This document shows positions 16,916 through 25,995 of a stretch of 43,359 bases of DNA, in pieces. This DNA is from Maritimibacter sp. REDSEA-S28_B5 (GTDB lineage: Bacteria > Pseudomonadota > Alphaproteobacteria > Rhodobacterales > Rhodobacteraceae), in NCBI GenBank assembly GCA_001626765.1, contig LUOO01000087.1, forward strand, positions 1 through 43,359, read 5' to 3'. A program made the position numbers and the translations under genes. Positions within the stretch are counted from its first letter, which is position 1. Every line of letters begins with the position of its first letter. The notes beneath the pieces were generated by a model, which saw nothing but the letters and a program-made list of their open reading frames with translations, was not told the origin of the DNA and did no database searches.

Positions 16916-17733
16916 TGCGGCGGCTCAAACTCTCGGTCGTGAAAAAGGCTGGGTATGCGTCGCCGCGATCTATCCACGTCCGCGAGGTCGAGATCAACCA
17001 GATGAACACCGGTTTCCGTCCCGGCATCGAGGATGACCTCGCCCCAAGGCGCGATGGCGAGCGAATGACCGTAAGTCGCCCGTTTCGGGGTATTCTGTCC
17101 TGTCTGCGCGGGGGCGAGGACGAAACAGCAGGTCTCGATGGCACGGGCGCGCAAGAGAACCTCCCAATGCGCCGGCCCGGTGCCGGTGGAAAAGGCGGCG
17201 GGCACCGTGAGGACCTGCGCCCCGGCCTGCGCGAGCGCGCGGTAAAGATGCGGAAAGCGCAGGTCGTAGCAGACCGTCATCCCGATGGCGCCCAGAGCCG
17301 TGCGGGCCAGGACCGCGCGATCGCCGGGCCGGTAGCCCGCGCTTTCGCGGTAGCTCTCGGTCTCGGACACATCCACGTCGAACATGTGGATCTTGTCATA
17401 GCGCGCGACGATCTCGCCCGAAGGCGAGATCAGGAAGGACCGGTTGGCAAAGCGCCCATCCGCATCGTCGGTCTTGAGCGCGAGCGACCCGATGAGGACG
17501 TGAAGACCCAGGGCAGCCGCATCTTCGCGCAGCGCGGCCAGCGTCGGATCGTCCGCTTCGTGGCGCAGCACCTCCCGTTGCCGGGTCCGGCTGGTCGAGA
17601 CACAGTTCGTGACCTCGGGCGTCAGCGCGATCTCGGCCCCGGCCTCTGCTGCCGCCTGCAACGCCGCGCGGGTCGTGACGAGGTTCGCCTCGGGGTCATC
17701 GCCCGAGCAAAGCTGGATCAGAGCTGCCCGCAT
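16912..17733 (-). CDS. Carbon-nitrogen hydrolase, Nit1/deaminated glutathione amidase-like
   Basis: A 273-residue nitrilase-superfamily protein with the Glu-Lys-Cys triad: Glu in LTPEVTN, Lys in ARYDKIHMFDVDV, Cys in IGMTVCYDLRFPHLYRAL. The sequence around the triad (SFLISPSGEIVARYDKIHMFD and GRATYGHS-like RATYGHSLAIAPWG) is close to the Nit1/NitFhit group, some of which hydrolyse deaminated glutathione. It overlaps grxC by one base (TGATG), and the glutaredoxin neighbour makes a glutathione-linked repair role plausible, though not proven. Confidence 0.88.
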   Translation of the reverse strand: MRAALIQLCSGDDPEANLVTTRAALQAAAEAGAEIALTPEVTNCVSTSRTRQREVLRHEADDPTLAALREDAAALGLHVLIGSLALKTDDADGRFANRSFLISPSGEIVARYDKIHMFDVDVSETESYRESAGYRPGDRAVLARTALGAIGMTVCYDLRFPHLYRALAQAGAQVLTVPAAFSTGTGPAHWEVLLRARAIETCCFVLAPAQTGQNTPKRATYGHSLAIAPWGEVILDAGTETGVHLVDLDLADVDRSRRRIPSLFHDREFEPPQ

Positions 17734-17987
17734 CAGGCGGCAAGCATGGGGTCGAGCTTGCCGCTCCGATCGAGATCGTAAAGGTCGTCGCAGCCGCCGA
17801 CGTGGGTTTCGCCAATCCAGATCTGCGGAACGGTATGGCGCCCGCTCTTTTGCATCATTTCCTGGCGTTTCTCCGGGTCATGGCCCACGTCGATTTCGTC
17901 GAAGGCGACGCCCTTCTTGGTCAGGAGCCGTTTGGCCGCATGGCAGAAGCCGCATAGCTGGGTGGTGTAGATGGTGACGGGTTGCAT
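17733..17987 (-). CDS. grxC: Glutaredoxin 3
   Basis: An 84-residue monothiol/dithiol oxidoreductase of the thioredoxin fold. The active site is CGFC at residues 11-14 (TTQLCGFCHAAKRLL). The cis-proline TVPQIWIGETHVGGCDDL and the GG glutathione-binding segment follow as in GrxC. It reduces disulfides with glutathione in the cytosol. CGFC differs from the more common CPYC and is seen in many alphaproteobacterial glutaredoxins. Located between comF and the amidase gene in a minus-strand run, and probably cotranscribed with both. Confidence 0.94.
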   Translation of the reverse strand: MQPVTIYTTQLCGFCHAAKRLLTKKGVAFDEIDVGHDPEKRQEMMQKSGRHTVPQIWIGETHVGGCDDLYDLDRSGKLDPMLAA

Positions 17988-18017
17988 CGTGCATTCCTTT
18001 CGGGGTCTGCCACCTAT

Positions 18018-18770
18018 CTAAGCATCCCGCACGACCCGTGCCAATGTGACGATGCAGACGCGAACGGCCCCGGCCTCCCGCGCTGCTTCCGTGGCCGCCG
18101 CCAGCGTCGCGCCCGAGGTCATCACGTCATCCACGATCAGAACGCTGCGTCCGGCCAGCCTGGCGCCGCGTTTCGGGTGCGGACGGATCGCGCCCTCGAC
18201 ATGGGCGAACCGTTGATCGAGCGTCTTGCCCTCCTGCGTTTCACCCCCGGTGATCCGCATGAGAGCACGGGTGTCCACGGTCAGCCCGGTGACGCGGCCC
18301 AGCGCCCGCGCGATTTCCGCCGCTTGGTTGTAGCGCCTGCGAAACATGCGCGTCCAATGAGCGGGGACGGGCACGATCACCATGTCCTCGGACAGGATCG
18401 GCGCCGCCGCCCGCGCCATCCAGCCCGCCGCCGGCACCGCGATATCGGGCCGGTCCGCGTGTTTCAGCGCGAGCACCATGCGCCGACCGTTGCCCTTGTA
18501 GATCAGCGCCGTGCGGCCCCGGTCCCAGGGCCGGGCGATGGCCATGCATTCGTCGCAGCGATCCGCATGTCCGTCGCTTTCCCCCGGCAGGGGCGCGCCG
18601 CATTGGTCGCAGACATGGCCCGACACGAATTGTGTGTCCCGCCAGCACGGCGCGCAGAGCCCGCCGTCGCCATCGACCGCCTCGCCGCAATTGGCGCATT
18701 GCGCGGGATAGACGGCCGCGACGAGACCCCGTGTCGCAGCCCTGGCCAAACCCATTCCCGGCGATTGCAT
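18018..18770 (-). CDS. comF: ComF family phosphoribosyltransferase-like protein
   Basis: A 250-residue protein with an N-terminal zinc-finger region (CANCGEAVDGDGGLCAPCW, CDQCGAPLPG, CDEC) and a C-terminal phosphoribosyltransferase domain with the PRPP loop VLIVDDVMTSGATLAAA. ComF relatives take part in DNA uptake in some bacteria, but in many species they are only presumed purine or nucleotide enzymes. The start is ATG 18770 because GGAGGT lies 7 nt upstream; the in-frame ATG at 18785 is part of that very site. The divergent methyltransferase starts at 18801, leaving about 30 bp for two promoters. Confidence 0.9.
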   Translation of the reverse strand: MQSPGMGLARAATRGLVAAVYPAQCANCGEAVDGDGGLCAPCWRDTQFVSGHVCDQCGAPLPGESDGHADRCDECMAIARPWDRGRTALIYKGNGRRMVLALKHADRPDIAVPAAGWMARAAAPILSEDMVIVPVPAHWTRMFRRRYNQAAEIARALGRVTGLTVDTRALMRITGGETQEGKTLDQRFAHVEGAIRPHPKRGARLAGRSVLIVDDVMTSGATLAAATEAAREAGAVRVCIVTLARVVRDA

Positions 18771-18800
18771 ATTCCGCACCTCCATCTATGGTCCCGCGGC

Positions 18801-19613
18801 ATGACGCGCCTGACCGATCCCGACCGCCTGACCCTGATCCGCGCCCGCGCGACGGCGGACGGCATGTTCCTGCAAGAGGCAGCAGCCTTCGAGATCGAGG
18901 ATCGCCTGAACGAGGTTAACAGGAGGTTTACGTCTGCCGCCGTCGTGACCGGTTTTCCTGATGTCTGGGGGCGGATCTTTCCGGAGGCGAAGATCGTCGC
19001 CGATACCGACGTGCTCGATCTGGAACCCGGTGCGCATAACCTCGTCATCCACGGGTTGTCGCTTCATTGGGCCAATGACCCCGTGGGCCAGATCATCCAG
19101 TGCTACCGCGCCTTGAAGCCCGACGGCTTTTTTCTCGGCGTTGCCTTCGGTGGCCAGACCCTGTCCGAGCTGCGCGCGGTGCTGGCCGACGCCGAGGTTG
19201 CACGCACCGGCGGTCTATCCCCCCGCGTGCTGCCCATGGGTGAGATTCGCGATCTTGGCGCGCTCCTCCAACGGGCAGGCTTTTCGCTGCCCGCTGCCGA
19301 TGCCGCGCCTCGGACGGTGACTTACCGCGATGCCCTCGCGCTCATGCACGACCTGCGCGCGATGGGCGAGGGGAACGCGATGGTGAACCGCGCGGGGTTC
19401 ACGACGCGCGACTATTTCGCCGACGTCGCCGCACGCTATGCGAGCGGTTTTCCGGCGGAACAGGGTCGCATAGCCGCGACGTTCGAGATGATCTTTCTCG
19501 CCGGATGGGCACCGCATGAAAGCCAGCAGAAGCCGCTCCGCCCCGGTTCGGCGGCGGCACGGTTGGCAGAGGCGCTGGGCACCGATGAAACCAAACTCCC
19601 GCGCGAGCCGTAG
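18801..19613 (+). CDS. SAM-dependent methyltransferase-fold protein, BioC/NDUFAF5-like
   Basis: A 270-residue protein with a class I methyltransferase fold: GFPDVWGRIFPEAKIVADTDVLDLEPGAHNLVIHGLSLHWANDPVGQIIQCYRALKPDGFFLGVAFGG contains the post-I acidic strand, a SLHW motif and the KPDG loop. The canonical GxGxG is not well preserved. The closest known relatives are the mitochondrial complex I assembly factor NDUFAF5 and its alphaproteobacterial homologues; NDUFAF5 hydroxylates an arginine of the PSST/NuoB-type subunit. That role is plausible here but inferred. Divergent from comF and followed by hemH 24 bp downstream on the same strand. Confidence 0.82.
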   Translation: MTRLTDPDRLTLIRARATADGMFLQEAAAFEIEDRLNEVNRRFTSAAVVTGFPDVWGRIFPEAKIVADTDVLDLEPGAHNLVIHGLSLHWANDPVGQIIQCYRALKPDGFFLGVAFGGQTLSELRAVLADAEVARTGGLSPRVLPMGEIRDLGALLQRAGFSLPAADAAPRTVTYRDALALMHDLRAMGEGNAMVNRAGFTTRDYFADVAARYASGFPAEQGRIAATFEMIFLAGWAPHESQQKPLRPGSAAARLAEALGTDETKLPREP

Positions 19614-19637
19614 ACACCGGGACATCAAGGGACCGAC

Positions 19638-20669
19638 ATGCTGAAGCCAGAAAACCACCCCGCCATTCCCGCGCCCAAGATCGGCGTGCTCTTTGCCAAC
19701 CTGGGCACGCCCGACAACTACGACTACTGGTCGATGCGGCGGTATCTGAGCGAATTTCTGTCCGACCCGCGGGTCATCGACCTGCCGAAATGGAAATGGC
19801 AGCCGATCCTGCAGGGGATCATCCTGTCGTTCCGGCCCTTCACCTCGGGCAAGAACTACAAGTCGATCTGGAATCACGAGGCGGGGGAAAGCCCGCTCAT
19901 GACGATCACCAAGGCGCAGACGGCGGCGATGGCCGAGAGCCTGCACGGCCTTTTCGGTGACCGGGTCATGGTCGATTTCTGCATGCGCTACGGCAACCCT
20001 TCGACCGCGTCCAAAGTCCGCGCGATGGTCGAGGCCGGGTGCCGGCAGATCCTCTTCTTCCCGCTCTACCCGCAGTATTCCGCAACCACGACGGCGACCG
20101 CGAACGACAAGTTCTTTGCGGCGCTCGCGGATGAACGCTGGCAGCCTGCCGTGCGCACCGTGCCCGCCTATTTCGACCGGGGCGATTACATCGAGGCGCT
20201 CGCGCAGTCCGTCCTGCGGGTCTATCCGACCGAGGCCGACGCGCCCGAACGGCTCATCTGCTCCTACCACGGGATGCCGATGCGATACCTCCACGACGGC
20301 GACCCCTACCATTGCCAGTGCCACAAGACGACGCGGCTCCTGGCCGAGCGTCTGGGCTGGACACCGGGGCGGATCGTGACGACGTTCCAGTCGATCTTCG
20401 GCCGCGATGAATGGCTCAAGCCCTATACCGTGGTCGAGGTCGCGCGACTGGCCAAGGAAGAGGGCATTTGCAGCATCGCCGTCATGGCGCCCGCGTTTTC
20501 CGCCGACTGCATCGAAACGCTTGAGGAGGTGGACGGGGAAATCCGCGAGGCGTTCGAACACGCGGGGGGCGAGAGCTTTACCTATATCCCCTGCCTCAAC
20601 GACGACGCGGCGCATATTCAGGCGCTCACCAATGTGGTGGCCGAGAACCTGCGCGGGTGGATCGACTAG
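19638..20669 (+). CDS. hemH: Ferrochelatase
   Basis: A 343-residue enzyme that inserts Fe(II) into protoporphyrin IX, the last step of haem synthesis. Signatures: GVLFANLGTPDNYDYWSMRRYLSEFLSDPRVID at the N-terminus; the catalytic His in LICSYHGMPMRYLHDGDPY; the Glu in FSADCIETLEEVDGE. Two cysteines (YHCQCHK) and the segment SFRPFTSGKNYKSIW are consistent with proteobacterial enzymes. GGGACCGAC precedes ATG 19638. It lies downstream of the putative complex I-related methyltransferase-fold gene and is convergent with the KpsS-like gene, from which it is separated by only 6 bp. Confidence 0.97.
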   Translation: MLKPENHPAIPAPKIGVLFANLGTPDNYDYWSMRRYLSEFLSDPRVIDLPKWKWQPILQGIILSFRPFTSGKNYKSIWNHEAGESPLMTITKAQTAAMAESLHGLFGDRVMVDFCMRYGNPSTASKVRAMVEAGCRQILFFPLYPQYSATTTATANDKFFAALADERWQPAVRTVPAYFDRGDYIEALAQSVLRVYPTEADAPERLICSYHGMPMRYLHDGDPYHCQCHKTTRLLAERLGWTPGRIVTTFQSIFGRDEWLKPYTVVEVARLAKEEGICSIAVMAPAFSADCIETLEEVDGEIREAFEHAGGESFTYIPCLNDDAAHIQALTNVVAENLRGWID

Positions 20670-20675
20670 TTCCGC

Positions 20676-21590
20676 CTAGAACGACCAATGCGCACGGCAG
20701 GTGGCGAGGATCGCGTCGCCTGCACCGGGCGCATCGGCCTTGATCGAATTGAGCTGGATGAACCAGTAGAGATAGGCGGCGAAATCCGGCGTCTCGGCCT
20801 CGGCGCGGCGAAACGCCTCGTCCACACCCAGCGCCGCGACATTCGGCATGACGTGATGGAAATCGGATTTCGCGAACAGCACTGCGGGCTTTTGAAAGAA
20901 ATAGCCGGACAACGCGGCGGTGGAGTTCATCGTCACGACGAGGTCGCAGGTCCGGAGCGCCTCTTCCATCCCGCCTGTCTGGAGCGTCACGCGGGGATCG
21001 GCCTTGGCAATCGCGGTGACGGCGGTAATCTCGTCCTCAGAATAGGCCTCGCCCGGATGGAGCCCCAGCAGAATACGCCGGTCCCCGGCCTGCGCCTGCA
21101 CCGCGCCGATCATCTCGAGCGGCGACATGGTCTGGAAAGATCGGTGCTCAAGGAGTCGCCCTTGCAGCGGAACATAGATCAATCCGAGCTTCTCGGCCCG
21201 TTCCGGCAGCTTGCGGAAAATCCACTTCCGCCAGTCGCCAAACCACTTTCGGGCCTTAACAGGGTCTATTTCAGCCGGATCAAAAGCTCGGTGCGCCACG
21301 GCGAACTCCCACCGCTCGGCCACATTTTCGATCCGCCAGAAGGGGTAGTAATAGGCCTTGCGCATGGTCAGCGCCTTTTCGTGGAACGGCTCGTCCATCA
21401 GGAACATGGAGTAGCCGTTTCTCGCGCCCGACTTCATCCGTTCCTCAAAGCTGTTCTTGCGCAACTCGACACGAAAATCCTCGGCCTCGAAGGCCTCGGT
21501 CATCACGCGCACGAAGCCGAAAGTCCCCGCCTGCGCCGAGGCGAGCATGTTGGGGTCGAGATAAATGCGCAGGATGCGGGGTTCGGCCAT
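20676..21590 (-). CDS. Capsule polysaccharide biosynthesis-like protein (KpsS-type fold)
   Basis: A 304-residue protein I recognise only distantly. YVPLQGRLLEHRSFQTMSPLEMI, RRILLGLHPGEAYSEDEI and CDLVVTMNSTAALSGYFFQKPAVLFAKSDFHHV resemble the KpsC/KpsS family of capsule Kdo-transferases: the 'PLQ' segment, 'HP' and the 'VVTxNST' loop. It also resembles general GT-B folds. No signal peptide or membrane span. It stands alone between hemH and hslV, away from the polysaccharide cluster at 6-14.6 kb. It could add a linker sugar to an exported glycan (inference). ATG 21590 has no strong ribosome-binding site. Confidence 0.65.
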   Translation of the reverse strand: MAEPRILRIYLDPNMLASAQAGTFGFVRVMTEAFEAEDFRVELRKNSFEERMKSGARNGYSMFLMDEPFHEKALTMRKAYYYPFWRIENVAERWEFAVAHRAFDPAEIDPVKARKWFGDWRKWIFRKLPERAEKLGLIYVPLQGRLLEHRSFQTMSPLEMIGAVQAQAGDRRILLGLHPGEAYSEDEITAVTAIAKADPRVTLQTGGMEEALRTCDLVVTMNSTAALSGYFFQKPAVLFAKSDFHHVMPNVAALGVDEAFRRAEAETPDFAAYLYWFIQLNSIKADAPGAGDAILATCRAHWSF

Positions 21591-21628
21591 AGCGGGAAGC
21601 TACGCGGCGCTCGTTCCAAGGTGAAGTG

Positions 21629-21658
21629 GTTGTCGGAGCGAAACCGGGGGGCCATATA
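21629..21658 (+). promoter_or_regulatory. Possible RpoH-type promoter of hslVU
   Basis: GTTG (21629-21632), about 19 bp and CCATATA (21652-21658) partly match sigma-32 patterns (CTTG and CCCCATNTA). The match is weaker than at dnaK, but hslVU is a classical heat-shock operon and the position, 24 bp before the start codon, fits. Confidence 0.35.
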
Positions 21659-21681
21659 GCTATCCGACCGAAGGAGGCATT

Positions 21682-22239
21682 ATGGCAGACAGTGAATTTC
21701 CCGGCTGGCACGGCACAACGATCATCGGCGTGCGCAAGGGTGGCGAAGTGGTCGTCGCGGGCGACGGGCAGGTGAGCCTGGGCCAGACCGTGATCAAGGG
21801 CAGCGCGCGCAAGGTGCGCAGGTTGTCCCCCGGCGGCTATGACATCGTGGCCGGTTTCGCGGGATCGACGGCGGATGCCTTTACGCTGCTTGAACGGTTG
21901 GAGGCCAAGCTCGAGGCGACGCCGGGGCAGCTTGCCCGCGCGAGCGTCGAACTGGCCAAGGACTGGCGGACAGACAAATACCTCCAGAAGCTCGAAGCGA
22001 TGCTGATCGTCACCGACGGCGCGGACCTGTTCGTGATCACCGGGGCGGGCGACGTTCTGGAACCCGAACATGACGTGACCGCGATCGGGTCGGGCGGCAA
22101 CTTTGCCCTCGCCGCCGCCCGCGCCATGATGGACACGGACAAGGACGCCGAAACCGTCGCGCGGTCGGCCATGGCCATCGCCGCCGACATCTGCGTTTAC
22201 ACCAACGGCAATCTGACCATTGAAAAGATTAAGAAATAA
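21682..22239 (+). CDS. hslV: ATP-dependent protease subunit HslV
   Basis: A 185-residue proteasome-like peptidase subunit. Residues 1-11 ([11 protein letters not shown]) form a short propeptide; cleavage would expose Thr12 of [20 protein letters not shown] as catalytic nucleophile. [22 protein letters not shown] is the family signature. HslV forms a double hexameric ring that degrades proteins unfolded by HslU. GAAGGAGG precedes ATG 21682. hslU follows 9 bp after the stop codon. E. coli HslV lacks such a long propeptide; a propeptide of this length is usual in alphaproteobacteria. Confidence 0.97.
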   Translation: MADSEFPGWHGTTIIGVRKGGEVVVAGDGQVSLGQTVIKGSARKVRRLSPGGYDIVAGFAGSTADAFTLLERLEAKLEATPGQLARASVELAKDWRTDKYLQKLEAMLIVTDGADLFVITGAGDVLEPEHDVTAIGSGGNFALAAARAMMDTDKDAETVARSAMAIAADICVYTNGNLTIEKIKK

Positions 22240-22248
22240 GAGGCGGAC

Positions 22249-23556
22249 ATGACCGACCTGACCCCCCGCGAGATCGTGAGCGAGCTCGACCGTTTCATCA
22301 TCGGCCAGAAGGACGCCAAGCGTGCCGTGGCCGTGGCCCTGCGCAACCGCTGGCGGCGCAAGCAGCTGTCCGATGACCTGCGCGACGAGGTGTATCCCAA
22401 GAACATCCTGATGATCGGCCCGACCGGCGTGGGCAAGACCGAGATTTCGCGGCGGCTGGCGAAACTCGCCCGTGCGCCCTTTCTCAAGGTCGAGGCGACC
22501 AAGTTCACCGAGGTCGGCTATGTCGGCCGCGACGTGGAACAGATCGTGCGCGATCTCGTGGACAGCGCCATCGTCACCACACGCGACTACATGCGCGAGG
22601 ACGTGAAGTCCGCCGCCGAACGCAACGCCGAGGAGCGAGTGATCGAGGCCGTGGCGGGCGAGGGCGCCCGCGAGCAGACGCGCGAGATGTTCCGGCGGAA
22701 ACTGAGGTCGGGCGAGCTTGATGACACGGTCATCGAACTGGACGTGGCCGATACGGGCGGCGGGATGCCGATGTTCGACATTCCCGGTCAGCCCGGCATG
22801 AACATGGGGATGATGAACCTGTCCGATATGTTCGGCAAAGCCTTTGGCCAGCGCACGGTGCGCAAGAAGATGACCGTGGCGGAAAGCTACGACGTGCTTC
22901 TGGGGGAAGAGGCCGACAAGCTGCTTGATGACGAGGTGGTGAAGAAAGCCGCGCTCGAAGCGGTCGAACAGAACGGCATCGTGTTCATCGACGAGATCGA
23001 CAAGGTCTGCGCCCGTGCCGATGTGCGCGGCGGAGATGTGTCCCGTGAAGGCGTGCAGCGTGACCTGCTCCCGCTGATCGAGGGCACGACGGTCTCGACC
23101 AAGCACGGGCCGGTGAAGACCGACCATATCCTGTTCATCGCATCAGGTGCCTTTCACATCGCGAAGCCTTCGGACCTTTTGCCCGAACTTCAGGGCCGCC
23201 TGCCGATCCGCGTGGAACTGCGCGCGCTGACGGAAGAGGATTTCGTGCGCATCCTGACCGAGACGGACAATGCGCTGACCTTGCAATACACCGCCCTCAT
23301 GGGCACCGAGAATGTTGAGGTGAGCTTCACCGATGACGGCATCGCGGCGCTTGCCCGGATCGCCGCCGAGGTGAACACGACCGTCGAGAACATCGGCGCT
23401 CGCCGGCTTTACACAGTGATCGAGCGGGTTTTTGAGGAGCTGTCTTTCGTGGCCCCGGACAAGTCGGGCGAAAAGGTCACTGTCGATGCGGCTTTCGTCG
23501 AGGCGAACCTCGGCGAGCTGATGGCGAAGTCGGATGTCAGCCGCTACATGCTTTAA
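22249..23556 (+). CDS. hslU: HslUV protease ATPase subunit HslU
   Basis: A 435-residue AAA+ (Clp/Hsp100) ATPase. Walker A GPTGVGKT lies at residues 57-64, after [25 protein letters not shown]. Walker B is [11 protein letters not shown]. An I-domain insert lies between them (about residues 110-240; contains the Met/Gly-rich [21 protein letters not shown]). The C-terminus ends in RYML, the tail that docks into HslV. It unfolds substrates for HslV. AGAGGCGG precedes ATG 22249. Its last four bases overlap the convergent smr gene. Confidence 0.97.
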   Translation: MTDLTPREIVSELDRFIIGQKDAKRAVAVALRNRWRRKQLSDDLRDEVYPKNILMIGPTGVGKTEISRRLAKLARAPFLKVEATKFTEVGYVGRDVEQIVRDLVDSAIVTTRDYMREDVKSAAERNAEERVIEAVAGEGAREQTREMFRRKLRSGELDDTVIELDVADTGGGMPMFDIPGQPGMNMGMMNLSDMFGKAFGQRTVRKKMTVAESYDVLLGEEADKLLDDEVVKKAALEAVEQNGIVFIDEIDKVCARADVRGGDVSREGVQRDLLPLIEGTTVSTKHGPVKTDHILFIASGAFHIAKPSDLLPELQGRLPIRVELRALTEEDFVRILTETDNALTLQYTALMGTENVEVSFTDDGIAALARIAAEVNTTVENIGARRLYTVIERVFEELSFVAPDKSGEKVTVDAAFVEANLGELMAKSDVSRYML

Positions 23557-24146
23557 CGGCTGCGTCTGAGATAGACGTAGTAGGCCCCGCGCCCCCCGTG
23601 TTTCAGGTGCGATTCCGTGATCTGGAGCACATGGGGGGCGAGCGGCGGCAGGTTCAGCCAATGCGGCACCTGGTGACGCAACACGCCCAGCCGTTCGGGG
23701 ATCGGTCCTGTCGCTTCCCGCGACTTTCCCTTGCCTGTGATGACGAGCACCAGCCGGCGTCCATCGGCCACGCTTTCCATGATGAAACGGATCAGAACCG
23801 GATGCGCCTGTGCCATCGTCATTCCATGCAGGTCGATCCGCGCCTCGGGCGTGAGCTTGCCCTTCTTCATCTTGCCGAACCGCTTCTTGTCCATCGCGAC
23901 GGGAGCCTTGGCGACCTCGTTCTCGATTGCTGGCCTGAGATCGTTGGGCGGCGGCATGGCGGTCGCCGCCTGACCCACCCGGAACCGGTCGAGCGGCGGT
24001 TTCGGCCTGGGCCGGGGCTTGGTCTCATCGGGCGCGAGCGCCTCGGGCATCGCCGGTTTCGCCGGATGCATCGGCGTGGTCCGTTCGGCCACGCGGTCCC
24101 ATAGCTCACGCTCCTCGGGGGACAGGTTGCGAGGTTTGCGGGCCAT
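23553..24146 (-). CDS. Smr-domain protein
   Basis: A 197-residue protein. The basic, proline-rich N-terminal half is probably disordered. The C-terminal half is a Smr (small MutS-related) domain: [41 protein letters not shown] and [15 protein letters not shown], with the characteristic LDLHG-like and GxGxxS... HGGxGAxxV motifs. Smr domains are nucleases or nicking enzymes in DNA and RNA quality control (YdaL-like stand-alone proteins); the exact role here is unknown. Its start overlaps the mltA stop by one base, and the two genes are adjacent in many Rhodobacterales. Confidence 0.88.
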   Translation of the reverse strand: MARKPRNLSPEERELWDRVAERTTPMHPAKPAMPEALAPDETKPRPRPKPPLDRFRVGQAATAMPPPNDLRPAIENEVAKAPVAMDKKRFGKMKKGKLTPEARIDLHGMTMAQAHPVLIRFIMESVADGRRLVLVITGKGKSREATGPIPERLGVLRHQVPHWLNLPPLAPHVLQITESHLKHGGRGAYYVYLRRSR

Positions 24147-25198
24147 CAGTCTTCGGGCACGAGCGCATAGGCCCGCTGGATCGGGAGCAGCACGAACATC
24201 CGGCCCGGGTCCTTGATCATGCCCGCCTCGCGCCCGGCGTCGTCGCCCGTGCCCCAGAAGATATCGGCGCGCTGCGCCCCCTTGATCCGCGACCCCACGT
24301 CCTGCGCCACCATCAGACGGTTGAAGGGCTGCGCCCCGCCCTTTTCCATCCAGACCGGCGCGCCGAGCGGCGTATAGACCGGATCGACGGCCAGCGTGCG
24401 CTGGGCGGTGATCGACCGGTTCATTGCGCCAACCGGGCCACGATGGGCGGGAAGATGGGCAATCTCAGTAAAGAAAACGTAGGACGGGTTATGCGACAGA
24501 AGATCGCGCCCCTCGGTCGGGTTGGCGCGCACCCAGTTCTTGATGACCGCGGCGGAGACCTGATGGATGTTGTAAATCCCGCGCCGGACCAGTTCGTCGC
24601 CCAGCGACTGGAACGGCTGGCCGTTCGAGCCGCCGAACCCCAGCCGCAGCACCGAGCCGTCTTGGAGGCGGATACGACCGGACCCCTGAATTTGCAGGAA
24701 TTGCAGGTCCACCGGGTCCTCGACCCATGCCAGCTCCAGCCCCCGCCCGGCCAGAACCCCGTCTTCTTCGATCTGTTTTCGGGTGTAATTCGCGGTGCCT
24801 GCGGCGATCTCGGGCGGGCGGGCATAGACGGGAACGGTGTAGCGGCCCGAGCGATATTCGCTCCCCGCCAGCTCCGGTTCGAAATAGGCGGTGAACAGCC
24901 CCGGTTGGCCGTCCTCGATCAGCACCGGACGAAAGAACAGCTCAAAGAAACTGCGGGCCGATCCGGGATAATCCTGTGCCAAAGTGCAGATCGGCAGCCA
25001 TTGCGGATCGTCGAGCAACTGGCAGGTCTCGATGAAGGCATCCATCGCCGCCACATGATCGTCCTCCGCCCAGCCGACCAGCGCCTCGAAGGGCACGATC
25101 CGCATCTGGGCCTCATCCAGCGACGCCAGAGCGGGCAAGGAAAACGCGGCCCCCATCAGGGCCGCGCCAATCGCGAGACAGGAGCGGAAGCCCGCCAT
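24146..25198 (-). CDS. mltA: Murein lytic transglycosylase A
   Basis: A 350-residue exported enzyme that cleaves peptidoglycan to 1,6-anhydro-muropeptides. Signal peptide MAGFRSCLAIGAALMGAAFSLPALAS has no lipobox, so it is periplasmic rather than a lipoprotein. MltA domain: GLFTAYFEPELAGS, VDLQFLQIQGSGRIRL, VFFTEI. The C-terminal 3D domain carries its aspartates in VDPVYTPLGAPVW, MVAQDVGSRIKG and RADIFWGTGDDAG. I chose ATG 25198; a TTG at 25216 overlapping the tim44 stop is the alternative. Codes in the run tim44-mltA-smr. Confidence 0.94.
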   Translation of the reverse strand: MAGFRSCLAIGAALMGAAFSLPALASLDEAQMRIVPFEALVGWAEDDHVAAMDAFIETCQLLDDPQWLPICTLAQDYPGSARSFFELFFRPVLIEDGQPGLFTAYFEPELAGSEYRSGRYTVPVYARPPEIAAGTANYTRKQIEEDGVLAGRGLELAWVEDPVDLQFLQIQGSGRIRLQDGSVLRLGFGGSNGQPFQSLGDELVRRGIYNIHQVSAAVIKNWVRANPTEGRDLLSHNPSYVFFTEIAHLPAHRGPVGAMNRSITAQRTLAVDPVYTPLGAPVWMEKGGAQPFNRLMVAQDVGSRIKGAQRADIFWGTGDDAGREAGMIKDPGRMFVLLPIQRAYALVPED

Positions 25199-25212
25199 GT
25201 CAGCCCGCCCTC

Positions 25213-25872
25213 TCAACCACCTGTGGCGACCAGCGTCCAGTTCGGATTGTCGGACCCCATCACACGGGCAAAGGTCCAGACGTCCTTCTGTTTCTTGGCC
25301 TCTTTCGGGTTGCCCTCGACGATCTCGCCTGACTTGTCGCGCACGACCGAGTTCAGTTCGCCCACGAAACGAATGGTAATCTCGCCTTCGCGGGTGGCGT
25401 CGTCGAATTCGGCTTCCACGAGTTTCATCTCGCGCACACCAAGAAAGGTCGCGTCGATCTTGAGCCCGCGCGCTTCACGCTCTTCGACCACGGCCGCGAA
25501 ACTCTCGTAGACGTCATCCGAGAGGAACGGCTTGATCTTGGCCATATCGCCGTTCTCGAAAGCCATGAGGATCATCTCGTAGGCGCCACGCGCCCCGGTG
25601 AGGAACTCGCCCACCGCGAAACTCGGCTCGGCGGTCTTCATCTTGCCCAGCGCCTCGACGCTCGCAGGATCGTCGGTGTGATCCGAAATGTCATGGTCCG
25701 GTCCACCTTCGATCACTTCGAATTTACCGCGGTTCGTCACCCGTTCCGTCTCGGTCCGGGTCACAACGGGCTTTTCAAAGCCCTCTCGGGTGCCAAGCAC
25801 GTCGCGCAGACGCAGGATCAGAAAGATCGCAATGGCGGCAAGAACGATCAACTGGATGATCGGAGAAGACAT
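25213..25872 (-). CDS. Tim44-like domain protein, membrane anchored
   Basis: A 219-residue protein with one N-terminal membrane segment (SPIIQLIVLAAIAIFLILRL). A linker and a Tim44-like domain follow (GARGAYEMILMAFENGDMAKIKPFLSDDVYESFAAVVEERE, then a beta-rich part ending in WTLVATGG). Mitochondrial Tim44 links the import channel to Hsp70. The bacterial homologue is a membrane protein of unclear function, and its placement here near secB and fxsA is typical of alphaproteobacteria. ATG 25872 has GAGGTG upstream. A divergent fxsA start lies 123 bp away. Confidence 0.9.
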   Translation of the reverse strand: MSSPIIQLIVLAAIAIFLILRLRDVLGTREGFEKPVVTRTETERVTNRGKFEVIEGGPDHDISDHTDDPASVEALGKMKTAEPSFAVGEFLTGARGAYEMILMAFENGDMAKIKPFLSDDVYESFAAVVEEREARGLKIDATFLGVREMKLVEAEFDDATREGEITIRFVGELNSVVRDKSGEIVEGNPKEAKKQKDVWTFARVMGSDNPNWTLVATGG

Positions 25873-25995
25873 GGGCACCTCGTTTTCCGTGTCGCGGTTT
25901 GAAACCCGCAGGATTGGAACATATGTAGGCGCTGGGTGTTGCCAAGTCCACTGGCGCACATTTACGTGCGTCCGTTCGGCCCGAGAGGAAAGCAA

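Noticed and set aside
15026..16942. 638-codon plus-strand frame across hpf, rnd and marR
   Set aside because: Runs opposite to three recognised genes with overlapping operon structure. No motif in its product.
21445..23127. 560-codon minus-strand frame across hslV and hslU
   Set aside because: Shadow of the two conserved protease genes.
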